A stretch of DNA of 18,991 nt, from the NCBI GenBank assembly GCA_037447655.1, contig JBBHKE010002202.1, forward strand, positions 74,658 to 93,648. Reading direction: 5' to 3'. The notes under the pieces are model-generated. The model did no database searches. It saw nothing but the letters and a program-made list of their open reading frames with translations, and was not told where the DNA came from. Positions 1 through 10,835 of the stretch are shown here, in pieces. The DNA comes from Zygnema cylindricum. Taxonomy: Eukaryota; Streptophyta; Zygnematophyceae; Zygnematales; Zygnemataceae. Within the stretch, counting starts at the first letter, position 1, and each line of letters opens with the position of its first letter. A program made the translations under genes and the position numbers.

Positions 1-59
<59 letters not shown>
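1..59. repeat. Poly-C plus (CT)n microsatellite at an intron end
   Basis: Nine C residues are followed by about 24 CT dinucleotides, then TTTTAG. The tract forms the polypyrimidine tract of the 3' splice site (AG at 60-61) used by the carrier exon that follows. The intron continues off the left edge of the window. Confidence 0.9.
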
Positions 60-60
<1 letters not shown>

Positions 61-61
61 G

Positions 62-260
62 GGGACTTCTCCCTCGTTTGATGATCTACATTTCCCAAGG
101 TGCCATCTTTTTTACATCGTATGAAATTTTAAAACGATTATTGGCCGATTCCAATCTACGGATGCAATTCTCCCAACAAATTACGGCCAATAAATCGGAA
201 ATTTCCGGAGAAAAACTTTCGGATTTAAATGTGAAGAAGTTATCGTCATCGGTCGTGTGA
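62..260 (+). CDS. Mitochondrial carrier family protein, last exon (partial)
   Basis: This is the C-terminal exon of a solute transporter of the mitochondrial carrier (SLC25) family, which moves metabolites, nucleotides or cofactors across organelle inner membranes. The exon opens after a strong polypyrimidine-AG acceptor at 60-61. With one base completing a split codon it reads GLLPRLMIYISQGAIFF, then TSYEILKRLL, then a hydrophilic tail ending at TGA 258-260. The pattern G-x-x-PR, a small-residue-rich helix (QGAIFF), then YE-x-x-K-x-L is the even-numbered sixth transmembrane helix of the third carrier repeat, which is where these proteins end. The tail after the helix (about 40 residues, S/K/E-rich) is longer than in many members. 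Earlier repeats lie outside the window, so the substrate cannot be assigned. Reading the ATG at 81 as a start would miss the family motif. Family assignment rests on one short exon and is moderately secure. Confidence 0.75.
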
Positions 261-3200
261 CAAAAATCTGAAAATCTTCTTCGAAATTTTGAGACGGTAC
301 TGTTTCTTTGTTTTCCTTTATACGTATTTTTCCATGCATTTTTTGGCACTTTGTTTTTAGGCAGGTTTTGTTTGTGTAGCATTATTTTTTTCGGGCAGTT
401 TTTTTTTTTTTTAGTTTGTCGTATCATTTTTGGTTTACTGGTTTTTTTTGAGGCAGTTATTTTTGCAGTTTTCTTTTTGGATAAAATTTGTTTTGCTTGT
501 CGTTTTGTTGGTTTTTTTCAGGCAGTTTTTTTTTGGGAAAGATATGTGGTAACTACAATTGGGCTTTGGATTTTGTTAGACAGTAGAAAGGAAAAAATTA
601 GTGAAAGTATTTTTTTTTTTTGCGGTATTGTTGACATTATTGTCTTTTTTGGATATAATAGACGGGCTTTTTGACAAAATTCCCGTAATTCTGCGTTCAT
701 TTTCTAAAACGATTCGGCTTTGAAATTTTTCGGATTAGACGAAGAAAAAAAATTAGTTGCCCAAGTTAGGAGAAAGTAGATTTGACGTTTAAAGAAATAA
801 AATACCTTTTCGATCCTTTTTTTTTGTGATAGATAACGGTCTTAAATCTTAATAAGCATGGATAGATGCAGGGAGGTAGGTTTTAGGTTTTTCTTTGTCA
901 TTTTTTGCTTTTGTATTCGCACAATTTTTTATTTTTTTTTACGCAATTTCAATTTTGGTATTTGACAATAATTGTGTGTTTTTCTGTTTCCCGGTTTTTA
1001 CCTCGTTGGTTTTGGAGTCCTTTCCCTTTTAAAAAAAACTTTCGTTTACGGGACTTCTCGTGAAGGTAGTCAAAAAAATAATTGAAGAGGTAATGTGGAA
1101 TATTTGATGGTAATAATATTTTTTTTTTATGCTTTTCGTTTTTCTACCTTGTACTTTGGTGGTTTACAATCTTACATTTTTTTAAAGCCGTACATTTTTG
1201 TTTGTCTTTTGCAGGAATAGTTTTTTTTTAGGTTTACAAGATTTGCTAAAAACCGACACCTACTGTCTATATAAGCCACACGAGTTTTTTTAAGAAAATG
1301 TGATGTTAAACTTTCCGAGTATATGGGAACAAAGGAAATGGACAAAAGGGAAAAAAACTGTAAGCTGAACAATACGGGAAGTAAACCAGATGCAAAAAAA
1401 ATATAAGAAATTTGAAAAGCGACGAATCAGAAAGAAGTGCAAACCAATAAAGTACATCGAAAGGAACAACAAACACAAAAACCAATAGCAAGAAAATATG
1501 CCTTAATAGCAATCGACCCAAACACCTCCAAATAGAATCAGTAACTCACTAAGAGTACCTCTGGAAATCATCCAAGCCCTGCATAGAATGACGAGGGGAA
1601 CCAGGAATAAGTCTACAATCTATGTTTGTTATGTATATATTGCCAAGTTGTGAATCGCCAAGGTTTTGTTTGATTTTAACCCTGTACCAATGTTGCCGTA
1701 CTTTGTAGTGGTTTACATTTGCTTAAAATTTAATGTCAACTTCATACAAATTAACTTATATTGTTATCACTGTATGTGAAATTTTCATGTCAGTCAGCAG
1801 GTTAAATAATGTTTACGGGAAATAGAACATGAAAAGGACGCAGATCACTGAAAAGGAAAAAATTCAAAGTCAACCACAACAAATGAACAAAGAAATCGCC
1901 CGATATATCCGCCGCCAAAATATGGAAGAAAAAAAAATGATTGTTATTATGACGATAAACTGGTCTGGTAAATCTGTAAATGCTATTGTATATCGATCAC
2001 AATCGCGAATGATACCAATATTAGTAATTTGAAATCGTCCATATCGGTATGATAAAATATCGGGAGCTAAAGTGACCGATAAGCATACGGTGTAGTAGTT
2101 AGTACGTAATTAATTAACAACGAGGATGTGTCTGGAGTCTGGACAAATCGTGACTGTCACCTGATTGGAACAAACTCTTTGCCAAGTCTCCGAAACCGTA
2201 CGAGAATGTCCCGAACCTATAACTTGACTTCGATTCTTGTACTTCCTGACGGTCAAGAGTCCTTGTTTCAGATCCTCGGAATCATAGAATCATGAAATCA
2301 TGAAATTATGAAATTATGAAAGACCGAATTCAGCAGTGCCGAACTGGCACGTGTCGAAATTAGGTCATGTTCACATGTCAAATATTTTTTCCAAACTCGT
2401 ATGGAACATGTTCCGGCATGAAAACGTCGACACATGATTAACTTGAACCAATTGTGATACAAATTCGTCCCACATGCATGTCTAATCATCCATTAACAGT
2501 ATGACAGCTGGATAAAATCTAGCTCGCAATGAACAAGAATCTGCAAAGTCGGAACATTCAGGAGAATCTTCGAGCCTCTTGATTTGATTGGTTCAATTAA
2601 ATGTAGAATTTCCGTAATGGTGTCTCTGACTGTGGCTTTTTTTGGAGATGGTTTTCTTAAAGTCATTCAACGGCTTTCCAACCGTCATTAACCGCTGTAC
2701 GAAACGAGCTACAGTCGTCGACGTGACCGTAGCGTGAGAAAAAGTGAATTTCATACATGTGTAGGCGCTCTAACCCTTACAAAACCGTGCGGTTTTTCCA
2801 AGAATTACGGTATACCTCCAAACGAGCCGTACTGGAGTTTCGCCTCAAAAGGGAAAGACAACCACGCGGTCAACCACGCGGGCAATCGGATTTCAGAATG
2901 GCGCGGGTTCCCGTTTCTGTAATTTTCATTTTGTATTTTTAATTTTGGCTCAAATTTCAAAAAAAAAAATCGCGCTCCCCCCTTTTCAGTTTTTAACTTT
3001 TTTTCCATGTAACCCTAAATCGATCGCCTTTGTATTTGAAATTTTGAATTAGGTCTCGTGGTTTCCTTTCTGTTACATTGTCAATAAAATAATAATATTC
3101 CATTCTTTTTCCACTTCACAGAGTTTGTAGTAATGACGTTTTGATCGACGTTTTATTAAAACGGTCGTAGGATTTTTTTTTTTTGTCGTTGCTCTTAACT

Positions 3201-3400
3201 TCCCGTTCGTTTTTCGATTTGAAGCGTTTTTACTGAAATCCACTTTCCTCTGATTCCAAGATTCGAAAATTTATTTGATTTCTTTTCTATTACATGTCAT
3301 ATTTTTGACTTCATTTACATTTTCTTTTTTTCCATTGAAAGAGTTTTCTTCAAAGAAGTATTAATCTGTTTAAGGACTGCTTTTCCCGTCTGTTTTTTTT
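261..3400. other. Intergenic DNA, strand-asymmetric, no gene recognised
   Basis: About 3.1 kb follow the carrier stop codon. From 261 to about 1290 the + strand is very T-rich, with the GGCAG motif recurring after T tracts at 360, 394, 452 and 521. From about 1290 to 1560 it becomes A-rich, then composition is mixed. An AATAAA at 796-801 could serve the carrier transcript but is far from the stop codon. Around 1960-2110 there are TATCGG-type motifs like those near 14100-14210. At 2859-2881 CAACCACGCGG occurs twice in tandem. Short open frames here are low-complexity and match nothing I recognise. A distal promoter or 5' non-coding exon of the SBP gene may lie in the right part but cannot be placed. 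Confidence 0.6.
2280..2320. repeat. 8-bp tandem repeat
   Basis: Five consecutive 8-bp units read AATCATAG, AATCATGA, AATCATGA, AATTATGA, AATTATGA. It is a simple short tandem repeat in intergenic DNA with no evident function. Confidence 0.85.
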
Positions 3401-3407
3401 ATCTTTT

Positions 3408-3690
3408 CCATTCGATTTTCTTGTTTTCTTTCTCATTTTAGGGTTGCAGTCGACTGCCTTCTCTCCTTTTCTTCTTTCCATTCGTTTTTCTCGTTTTTTT
3501 TTTCTCAATTTAGGTTTCATTTTCTATCCTTCTGTCCTTTCTCGTTTCCATTCGAGTCTCCTTTTTATTCTTATTATTTTAGGGTTTCAGTCTCCTTCCT
3601 TCTCTTCTTTCCTTCTTCCATTTGATTTTGGTGTTTCTCTCTCCTTTTAGGGTTTCAGTTGCCTCCCTCTCTCCTTTTGTGCTTCCATTC
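3408..3690. repeat. 70-bp pyrimidine-rich tandem repeat with telo-box cores
   Basis: Units begin CCATTCG, CCATTCG, CCATTCG, CCATTTG and CCATTCT at 3408, 3478, 3548, 3618 and 3685, a spacing of 70, 70, 70 and 67 bp. A more decayed unit may start at 3332. Each full unit has a T/C-rich half, a central TTTAGG-type core and a CTTCT-rich half. The telo-box core TTAGGGTTT is exact at 3579-3587 and 3647-3655, and TTTTAGGGTTGCAG and ATTTAGGTTTCAT are variants in earlier units. Each core also looks like a polypyrimidine-AG splice acceptor. The array lies immediately 5' of the CT tract and first coding exon of the SBP gene, so it may be promoter, 5' leader or intron sequence. Confidence 0.8.
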
Positions 3691-3699
3691 TCCCTCTTT

Positions 3700-3934
3700 T
3701 CCTTCTGCCTTTCCTTTTTCTTCGTAGTATTTCCCTCTTCTCTTTTGCTCTCTCTCTCTCTCCTTTTTTCTCTCCCTCTTTCTCCCTGTCGCTCCCTCTC
3801 CCCCCCCCCCCCTCTCTCGTTCTCTCTCTCCCCGCCTTCTCGTCTCTCTCGCTCTCTCTGTCCTCCTCCCCCCCCCTCTCTCTCTCTCCCCCTCTCTCTC
3901 CCTCCCTCTCTCTCTCTCATTTCTTCCCCTGTAG
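3700..3934 (+). promoter_or_regulatory. CT/C-rich tract ending in a 3' splice acceptor
   Basis: An almost pure pyrimidine tract, including two poly-C runs, ends in CTTCCCCTGTAG with the AG at 3933-3934. This is a strong 3' splice site signal directly in front of the first SBP coding exon. It implies that at least one upstream exon, perhaps 5' UTR, exists. The upstream donor was not located. Confidence 0.6.
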
Positions 3935-3946
3935 GACTGCTATCGT

Positions 3947-6900
3947 ATGGCCGTGGTGCTCCACAGCGGTGCTTCCATGGAAACCGTGCCGCCTCCCAGT
4001 CAACCAGTATTGCTTCCAGGAGATTTGGCAATTTGTCAGGTGACTCCTCTTTTTTGTTTGTTTACTTGGAAGTACAGCTTAATTCGCTATTATCGTTAAT
4101 GTTTTTTCTGGCCAGTTAATTCATTTTTCTTTGTGCACACTTGTCAGATTGTTAATCTGAAGGTTGCGATGAAATGTAAGATTATTGCCTTCCTTCTTTT
4201 TTCCTTCTGACCAAGTGGAAATAGTACAAGTGTGCACAGGAAAAAGTTAATTCAAACGGTGTAAAAAACATTAACGCTAAAAGCGATACACGGTGTAGCT
4301 AAGTTTTAGACAGGGTTGCTTTATTGTTTTTTAATTGGATCATAAAATATTCCTTCATCAGGTTTGTTCGGCTCTCATTTGACCGACTTTCAAATCTGCT
4401 GTTTTAGTTTTCGCTTTATTTCTGTGCGGACCAAGTCCATATCTTTTTTCTGGGAAGCAACTTCTGTCCTATTTTGTTGGGTTTGTTTTTTCAGTTAAAT
4501 GGCTTCATTAATGTGGATTAAGAATGAAAGTTTTGATGATAGAAGTTGAAAAACAGTCGAGATATTTTTTCTCTTTCATTCTTTTTTCATTTTTCTTTGT
4601 TTCAGCCACAGAAATTTTGTTAACATAGACCTCTGGCTAACATTTTTTTTTATTACTATTCATCATTTCTTTTTGTAATGGGGTATCTAATTTGTGGGGA
4701 CAGTTTGTTAGTAGTTTATCGTTGATTTGTTTTACTTGTCTTGTTTATTGCCGTATTAAAGGTGGTCGTTTGTGTATAGTCGCAATAAAAATTAATTTTC
4801 ATCAGTGAATAGAAAATATTTCCTTATTGCATCCTTTATTTTTGTTTTCTGGTTCAACACTACCTTAAGTGGCAAGATTTGCCCAAGATTCTTTCCTAGT
4901 AGTTTGTCTTTGTATGTCACAAACACTTAGTGTTTTAAATGTACAAAACTTAAAAGCATGATCTTGTTTCTGTTGTTCCATTTCATATTCACGTGTACAT
5001 CCCTTGTTTGTCGTATAGGTATAAAGTATTATCCCTCTTAAACGCTGAGTTAGGAGAAATTTGGAGCTCTGTGGCTCATGACGTTGTTGTGATGGATTGT
5101 TTGATGGCTTTTTTTTGTCATTTTTCTGCTGGTAGCGTTTTTTTAATGTATTCAAATGGAAGACCAACGAGAATTGGTGGTGTAATACTTCTGTTTTTTG
5201 CTGCCTTGACTGTTTATTTTGAGGACATAGATTTAGCTCGGCAAAGTGGAAATAGTCGAGAATACTCTATGAAAAATTGCGGAAAATTCATTCTGTTAGA
5301 ATATAATACCTTCCAGCTACGATGTAAGCCGGTTTCACAGGGACAGTTTTGAGCAATACATTCTTTGCCCTGTCGTGTGTAATTTCTGGTGACAGTTGGT
5401 GATTATGGGTCACTAAGAATGAACGGATGGTTATTTGGGCAGGTGGATGGTTGTAATGGAGATCTCAGTGGACACAAGGAGTATTATCGCCGCCATCGTG
5501 TTTGTGAAATGCATGCCAAGGCCGTACAGGTGTCTGTGGGTAATGAAACACAACGATTTTGTCAACAATGCAGTAGGTACGATTCGATTCCCAACCCGAA
5601 ATGCCGTTTCACTGCCAATACATAGGTACTATTGTTCTATGGTTTCATTTTTTTCGGGGGTAATGGTGAACCACCCTAAAAAGCTGGGCTCGTTTTTTTT
5701 TTTTTTTGTCCAGCATTCTTGATTTGAAAAAGTTTTTCTGCTCTGTTAGCAGTTATTACATTGCCCTGTGGCTTGTCTTGGTTAAAACTGGTTTACTAAA
5801 TGATCCTGGACTGTAAAATCTTGAACTCAACTGGGGTAGGTATTTGGGAATGTTTGCTGAACCTCATTATGTACTTTTTTGGTTTTCTGGAGGTCATTGA
5901 ACTGTTGTCGTGATTTTCGTATTATCTTTCTCTTTTATTGCATTACTGCATTATTGTCTTATTTCATTTATTGGTTGCTGTATTATCTTTCTCTTTTATG
6001 CTATGGCAGATTTCACATGCTCGATTCGTTCGATGAGGGAAAACGGAGCTGCCGTCGGCGTCTTTTAGGTCACAACAGAAGGAGAAGGAAACAATCTCAA
6101 ACTGGTGATGGATGGCCAGCCATTCGTAATGATGCGGGGCACCTAGGTGCGTATAAATGTGCATGTACTTCAGTTAAAAGAGAAAAAAAAATCAACACAG
6201 TCACAGGTCAGAGAAAAACCTTACAAAAAATTCTAACAAAACTGTTTTGTGGTATGTTTTTGAACTTCACTATTTTTCAGTAAAGCGTGTAGATTCCCCA
6301 GGTTAGGTCTTGGTGAGACCTTGGCTTGTATTTTACATTGCTGAGGGACATTAGATGGTTTGTTGCCTTGAAATTCAAAAGTTTTTTTCTAAGAATTTTT
6401 TTCACACAATGCAGGTGAACGTTTGCGAAATGAAAACCTTTTGCAACGGGACAGTAAGCGTCTTCGCCTTTCGTCTGGACAACCGATTCTGATGGGGGCA
6501 GATACCAATATGCTGAGACTTACAGACAATATGGATTATACTGGAGCTCGAGTAGATATGACTTCAGGGCTGCCTTTTTCAGGCCAGTCTTCCATTCGAC
6601 CACTCAATCCCGATGGGCAAAATAGTGGCAGTTTTACCCAGTTGGTTCCTTCTCTCACTTCCTCAGAGCTTTCCCTTTTACTGCCTCAAAGGCGGAATAA
6701 TGCTTCTTCTGTACCGCCTGGAAGTACTGCCGTACAGCCAGTTACTTCCATTCTTCTTCGTCAGGCAGCTCAGCTACAGGCAGCTGCTCAGGCTGTAGCG
6801 CAGGCAGGTTCAACAGACTCTACAAGAAACCTTCAATCTGGGCCTTATATCGGGCTTCTCACTTCTGGTACTCCTGGTTTTCACCAGCCATCATCTTCTA

Positions 6901-9900
6901 TTACACCATCAGGCGATTTGGAGCCCTCTGCGTTGCGAGATATGACTGGAATGGTGGCCCCTCAGCCTCTAAACGTGACGGATGATCGCGCTGGAAGTGG
7001 AGAGTTTGGAGGAAATGGTGATAATCAGGTCCCCAATGACAGCAGTGTAAGTGATGGTAACAGAGTCAGAGCACCTAGAACGAATAGTTTATACGTTATG
7101 GCAAGAGGGAGAGTGTCATGGTTGGAGAAAGTCTTGTCTCCTTTTCTTATGTGTTCCAATGTTGTATCTGCAAAAAAATAGGGCCTTGGTCTTATCAGGT
7201 GGAGATTGTATTATTAGTCATAGCAGTAATGTTTTATGGATTTACTTTAGGTTTAAATGTAGAGGTTCCATCAAAAACCCTACACATCGTTTACTGATGT
7301 TAGTTGCCAACTTCCACAATAGAGACGGTACTGGCTAATGTTAGATCTTAGGCGTTTTGAAGTTAAACGTCCAATCTGTTATTGATGAAATCAACCCAAA
7401 AAACCCGAGAATAACGGACTTAAGAAAAACCAACCCTAAAAACCCTAAAATCAAGACAGAAAACACGGTGGTGACGCCATCTTGGTGAAATGGAGATGAG
7501 ACAAAAGGCAGAGCAGGGCAGTGGGTGGAGTTGTTTTGAGTTTCTTGTGTACAGTAGACAGGTCAACTTCCTGTTTGCCTTTCATGGGAGGTTGGAATGG
7601 AAGTCCCATGGCATTTCCTTTCGCAAGAGTTTATCTAGCACATAGAATTTACGGCAAGAGCAGGAGTTTCTGGTCCTGAAGGGATAGATGTTGCTGTGCA
7701 GACAAAATAGTCATGAGGGCGATGGAAAATTGTGAACAGATGAGAAGGTGGTGTTTTTTTTTTGTGTGATTAAATCTTGTGTTGAAAGGAAGAAAAAAAA
7801 GCTGAGGTGCACAAGAGGATATTTGGATTTTTCTTTCCACAACCTTCACTGCTCAAGCTATTGCCAACACTTTTATTGAAACTTGTCACTAAGTGTCGCC
7901 ATACGTGCCTGTAACGGCAGTCTTTTTGCGCTGCTGTTTAAATGCCACAATTTGGTGTTTTCTGTCGCTGATTATTCTTAAGATAGAAGCAAGTGTAGAC
8001 TTCCATACTGACAAAATGTGCTGATTTGAGATGCAGGATCGAACGGGCCGCGCCTCGTTTAAACTTTTTGACAGGAAGCCTGAAGACCTACCAACCGACC
8101 TCATGGAGCAGGTTGGATTTGTTATTAGTGATGTGCTCATTAATGCATGAAATTTGCGAGAGGGTACACGATAGTGCACAACAATGGATTACTTTTAAAG
8201 TTTTATTGCCATCTTATCCATGTCTTCGTTGTTTTGAACCCCAAGATCATGTTCTATCTATCGCAAGGACACCATAAGCTGGGTAATTGTCGATTCCTTG
8301 CACAATCTGTAAAAGTAATGGAACCTTTCTGGTTCTTTTTGTTTTTCTGTTTGTCACTAACTGGCAGGTTGTCGACTGGTTAGGAAGGAATCCGTTCGTG
8401 TTGGAAATTTATAGTCGAGAAGGCTGTTCCGTTTTATCTCTTATCACACGTTTGGCTGCTGGAGAATGGTCCAAGGCAAGTGTTCTTGACAACATAAAGC
8501 TTGAGTGATGTCTGAGCCTAAAGCTGTGGCTATTTTAAATGTCATTTTTTCAATTCTGTAGCTTTGTAGGCTTGTTTAACGATAGAATTAAGTTAGCAAA
8601 TCTATTTGTGGCATGTTAATATAATGGCATCTTTCTTATGAAACACTATCTGTTTCTAGTTTGGGATTTTTTTGCTATTCATGTTGGATCACTTTCTGTG
8701 AATATTCATCTTATTCTTTGTTTACGTTTTCTTTTTCTGTGATGTGTTAGATTGGTGCATCTTTGCAAGGAAATTTGGAGAGATTGCTCAGCGGTTCCGG
8801 TTCAGAATTTTGGATGCGTGGGCCTATTCTTGTCCAGTGGGAGAATGACATGGCCTTCATTCGTGATGGTGGGTCTCACTCTTTTATCTGCTTTATCGAA
8901 CTGTTCACTGTTTGGTGTTGGTCAACCTTGTATTATTGCAGAAATAATTATGCTTATTCTTTTTGACCCAAGTCACTTTCATTTACTGGGCTCGTAGCTT
9001 CTCTTATGTTCTCGGGAAGGTTGTTTACTCCTCTGGTTCTATAACTTAAGCTCGAGTTTCAAAAATTTGCAAGTAAAAGCATAGGAAGTGTCTAGACTCC
9101 TTGATCTTAATAACTTGATGTACAGAGATTATCGAGCATTTGTGTTAGTGCAAAAGAAATAGGATCGATTTTGCAGTAACAGTGGGAAAATCTTCTGAAT
9201 TTGTTGTTTTTTTCTGTTTAGATATTCACCATATAATTCTCTTTATTAGCTCCTTTTTCAGTATAATTTTGAAACTGGATTGGTGTGTATTGATTGGGTG
9301 GATACAGGAAAAATAAGTCAAATTCAATCGCCGTTACTTCGAAGAGTTCCGTACATAACGGGTGTAAAACCGTTGTGCATAGTTCCGGGCGAGCCAGCCC
9401 TACTGACTGTGACGGGATATAACCTGTGTTCTCCAGATGCCCAGTAAGCCTTATCACACTCATCTTTTCCAAGTGTTCACTCCTTTATTTTTGCATTTTT
9501 TCTTACCTTTTATTGCTCGTATTTGTAATTCTTACGAGCTCGTTCCTTTACATGCCATTTTACCCTCTTATCTTATATGTTTTTTTTTTATATGGGGTCT
9601 GAGAAATTGATTTGCAGATGTTATGGCCTCGTGTTTATTATTGGAAATCTTTTTGGAAGTTTTTTCTTTTACATGTAATACTGCTGTGAATCATTTTTGC
9701 TCTTTGAGCAGGAGGTTAGTGGAATTCTTTTAGTATTTTTGACACACTGTCAGATATGTGCAGTCTTTGTCTCTTCTTTACAGTGTTGTGTTCAACTGTA
9801 TAGGTGAACATTTTTGTGAAAGTAAAAGTTTTTTTTTTTTTTTCCTCGCAGAGTTATTTGTTACAACAGAGGAAAGGTACACAGGGAAGCATGCCTTCAG

Positions 9901-10835
9901 CCTGAGACTTCACAAATTCCTAATAATTTAGGTAAAGGTAACGAGGAAGGAGGTAAAGGAAGACAGAAAGAGGAGACACGGATAGTGGTGCCGGAAGTGG
10001 ACGGGGTCCTCTGCGGACAAATGTTTGTTGAGGTAGGTCATTCATGCAGCAAGCTGGTTCCTCGCCTCTGCCACCGCTTCTTGCCTTTTGTTTGCTTTTT
10101 CCTTATTTCTCCTTTTTTTCCATTCGCTGAATGGATGAATTTCAATCATATCCAGGAGTTCAAATGCAATATCTCTTTTTTCACATGCTTGCACAACATT
10201 CCCAATAGCTTTACACCATTTGTTATGTTGCAATTTTTCAAATGGTTTATTTTGCTGTCTGCTTCCTTTGTCTGAATCATTTATGATTTTGTCACTATTG
10301 CTAGGCTTTTGGTGCTAGGTATGTGGTTTCATTGCTGCTTTTGTGTGGTGTGATGTTTGAGTTTAGGCATATGTTTTGATTTAAATATGTACGATTTAAC
10401 CTGATTTAACTTCGATGCTACGATGTGCAGGTGGAGCAACTGATTGGTCCATACAGCAGCAATGTATGGCCTGTACTTGTGGCTGAAAAAGATGTATGCG
10501 CCGATATTTGCACCTTAGAAAAGTACTTGGACCTCGATCCTTCGGCCTTCAAAACAGGGTCAGGTTCTGAGCTTAACCTTCAAGTTTCTGGAACTCTTTC
10601 AGAGGTTCTGCACGATCTCGGATGGGCTTTGCAAGAGTTGAACCACTTGAAAATAGAAATTGAGGTAAAAGACGGCGATATTCAGGTTTCTGATGAGGTT
10701 TCTGCGACAGCGTCAAGGTATCATCTACCAGATCCTGCCTTGGAAGCTCTTATCCAGCTCTGTATATCACGTGGTCTTTGGGAAATAACAAAAAGGTTAC
10801 TTGATCTCGCGGTCGAAAGGAGAAAATTGGTCTGA
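3947..10835 (+). CDS. SBP-box (SPL-like) transcription factor, ten coding exons
   Basis: This is a nuclear plant-type transcription factor with a DNA-binding SBP domain; SBP proteins bind GTAC-core sites. Exons, with phases that all agree, are 3947-4039, 5443-5576, 6010-6146, 6415-7046, 8037-8111, 8368-8475, 8751-8868, 9308-9443, 9852-10032 and 10431-10835. They total 2019 bases: 672 residues plus TGA. Residues 30-103 are the SBP domain with NLS. Residues 122-332 are a low-complexity region with LSLLL at 207-211 (EAR-like LxLxL) and an Ala/Gln-rich stretch at about 238-252. From 333 the protein follows the conserved post-SBP region of large SPL1/SPL12/SPL7/CRR1-type proteins: [11 protein letters not shown], then [21 protein letters not shown], an IPT-like segment near 441-490, and GQMFVEVE. 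It stops after a segment like the one that precedes the ankyrin repeats, so those repeats and the C-terminal membrane segments are absent from this model. The reading frame is also open from the acceptor at 3934 to the ATG, so an upstream coding exon is possible. No miR156-like site was seen. Gene family is secure; both termini are less certain. Confidence 0.92.
4034..6091 (+). other. SBP domain, split over three exons
   Basis: Zinc site 1 is C30, C35, C52, H55 (C-x4-C-x16-C-x2-H). Zinc site 2 is C71, C74, H78, C90 (C-x2-C-x3-H-x11-C). All eight ligands are present. The basic segment from K87 to K103 ([17 protein letters not shown]) is the bipartite nuclear-localisation signal that overlaps the second zinc site. 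An intron falls between Q31 and V32 inside site 1. Another splits the codon of R76 (AG|A) just before FH, the intron position typical of plant SBP genes. The domain should be functional. Confidence 0.95.
4085..4285. repeat. Foldback in SBP intron 1
   Basis: A left arm at 4085-4144 and a right arm at 4226-4285 are imperfect reverse complements of about 60 nt. Shared blocks include GTTAATGTTTTTT, TTAATT and GTGCACACTTGT. The loop of about 80 nt contains a small perfect palindrome, CAGATT-GTT-AATCTG (4145-4159). It could be a miniature foldback transposon or a hairpin-forming transcript segment. It lies wholly in the first intron and leaves the splice sites untouched. Confidence 0.75.
7421..7453. 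repeat. Telomere-like CCCTAAA island in SBP intron 4
   Basis: The intron at 7047-8036 contains AACCAACCCTAAAAACCCTA and neighbouring variants of the plant telomere heptamer. The rest of the intron shows no conserved feature. Its donor is a perfect GTAAGT and its acceptor is GATGCAG. Confidence 0.65.
8476..8750 (+). other. Probable GC-AG intron of the SBP gene
   Basis: The junction reads TCCAAG then GCAAGT, which matches the strong AAG|GCAAGT consensus of GC-AG introns. The acceptor is GTGTTAG before ATTGGTGCATC. The flanking exons are both phase 0 and join as GEWSK-IGASLQ, in register with SPL-family proteins. A GT six bases downstream (AGT|GTTCTT) would also keep the frame, adding two residues, but is a weak donor. 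Confidence 0.65.

Noticed and set aside
86-427. 113-codon minus-strand open frame
   Set aside because: It overlaps the carrier exon antisense and then runs through T-rich DNA; no domain is visible.
2734-2942. Overlapping open frames as a possible upstream SBP exon
   Set aside because: No SPL-like residues and no convincing donor; the CAACCACGCGG duplication makes a short repeat.
3579-4031. 150-codon minus-strand open frame rich in Arg, Glu and Gly
   Set aside because: It is the complement of the CT tract and 70-bp repeats; its composition is entirely repeat-driven and it overlaps the real SBP exon on the other strand.
5577-5625. Read-through of SBP exon 2 to the TAG at 5623
   Set aside because: The frame leaves the SBP consensus exactly at AG|GTACGA; joining to 6010 restores the second zinc site.
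3947-10835. miR156 target site in the SBP transcript
   Set aside because: No GTGCTCTCTCTCTTCTGTCA-like sequence is found in the exons, as expected for large SPL types.
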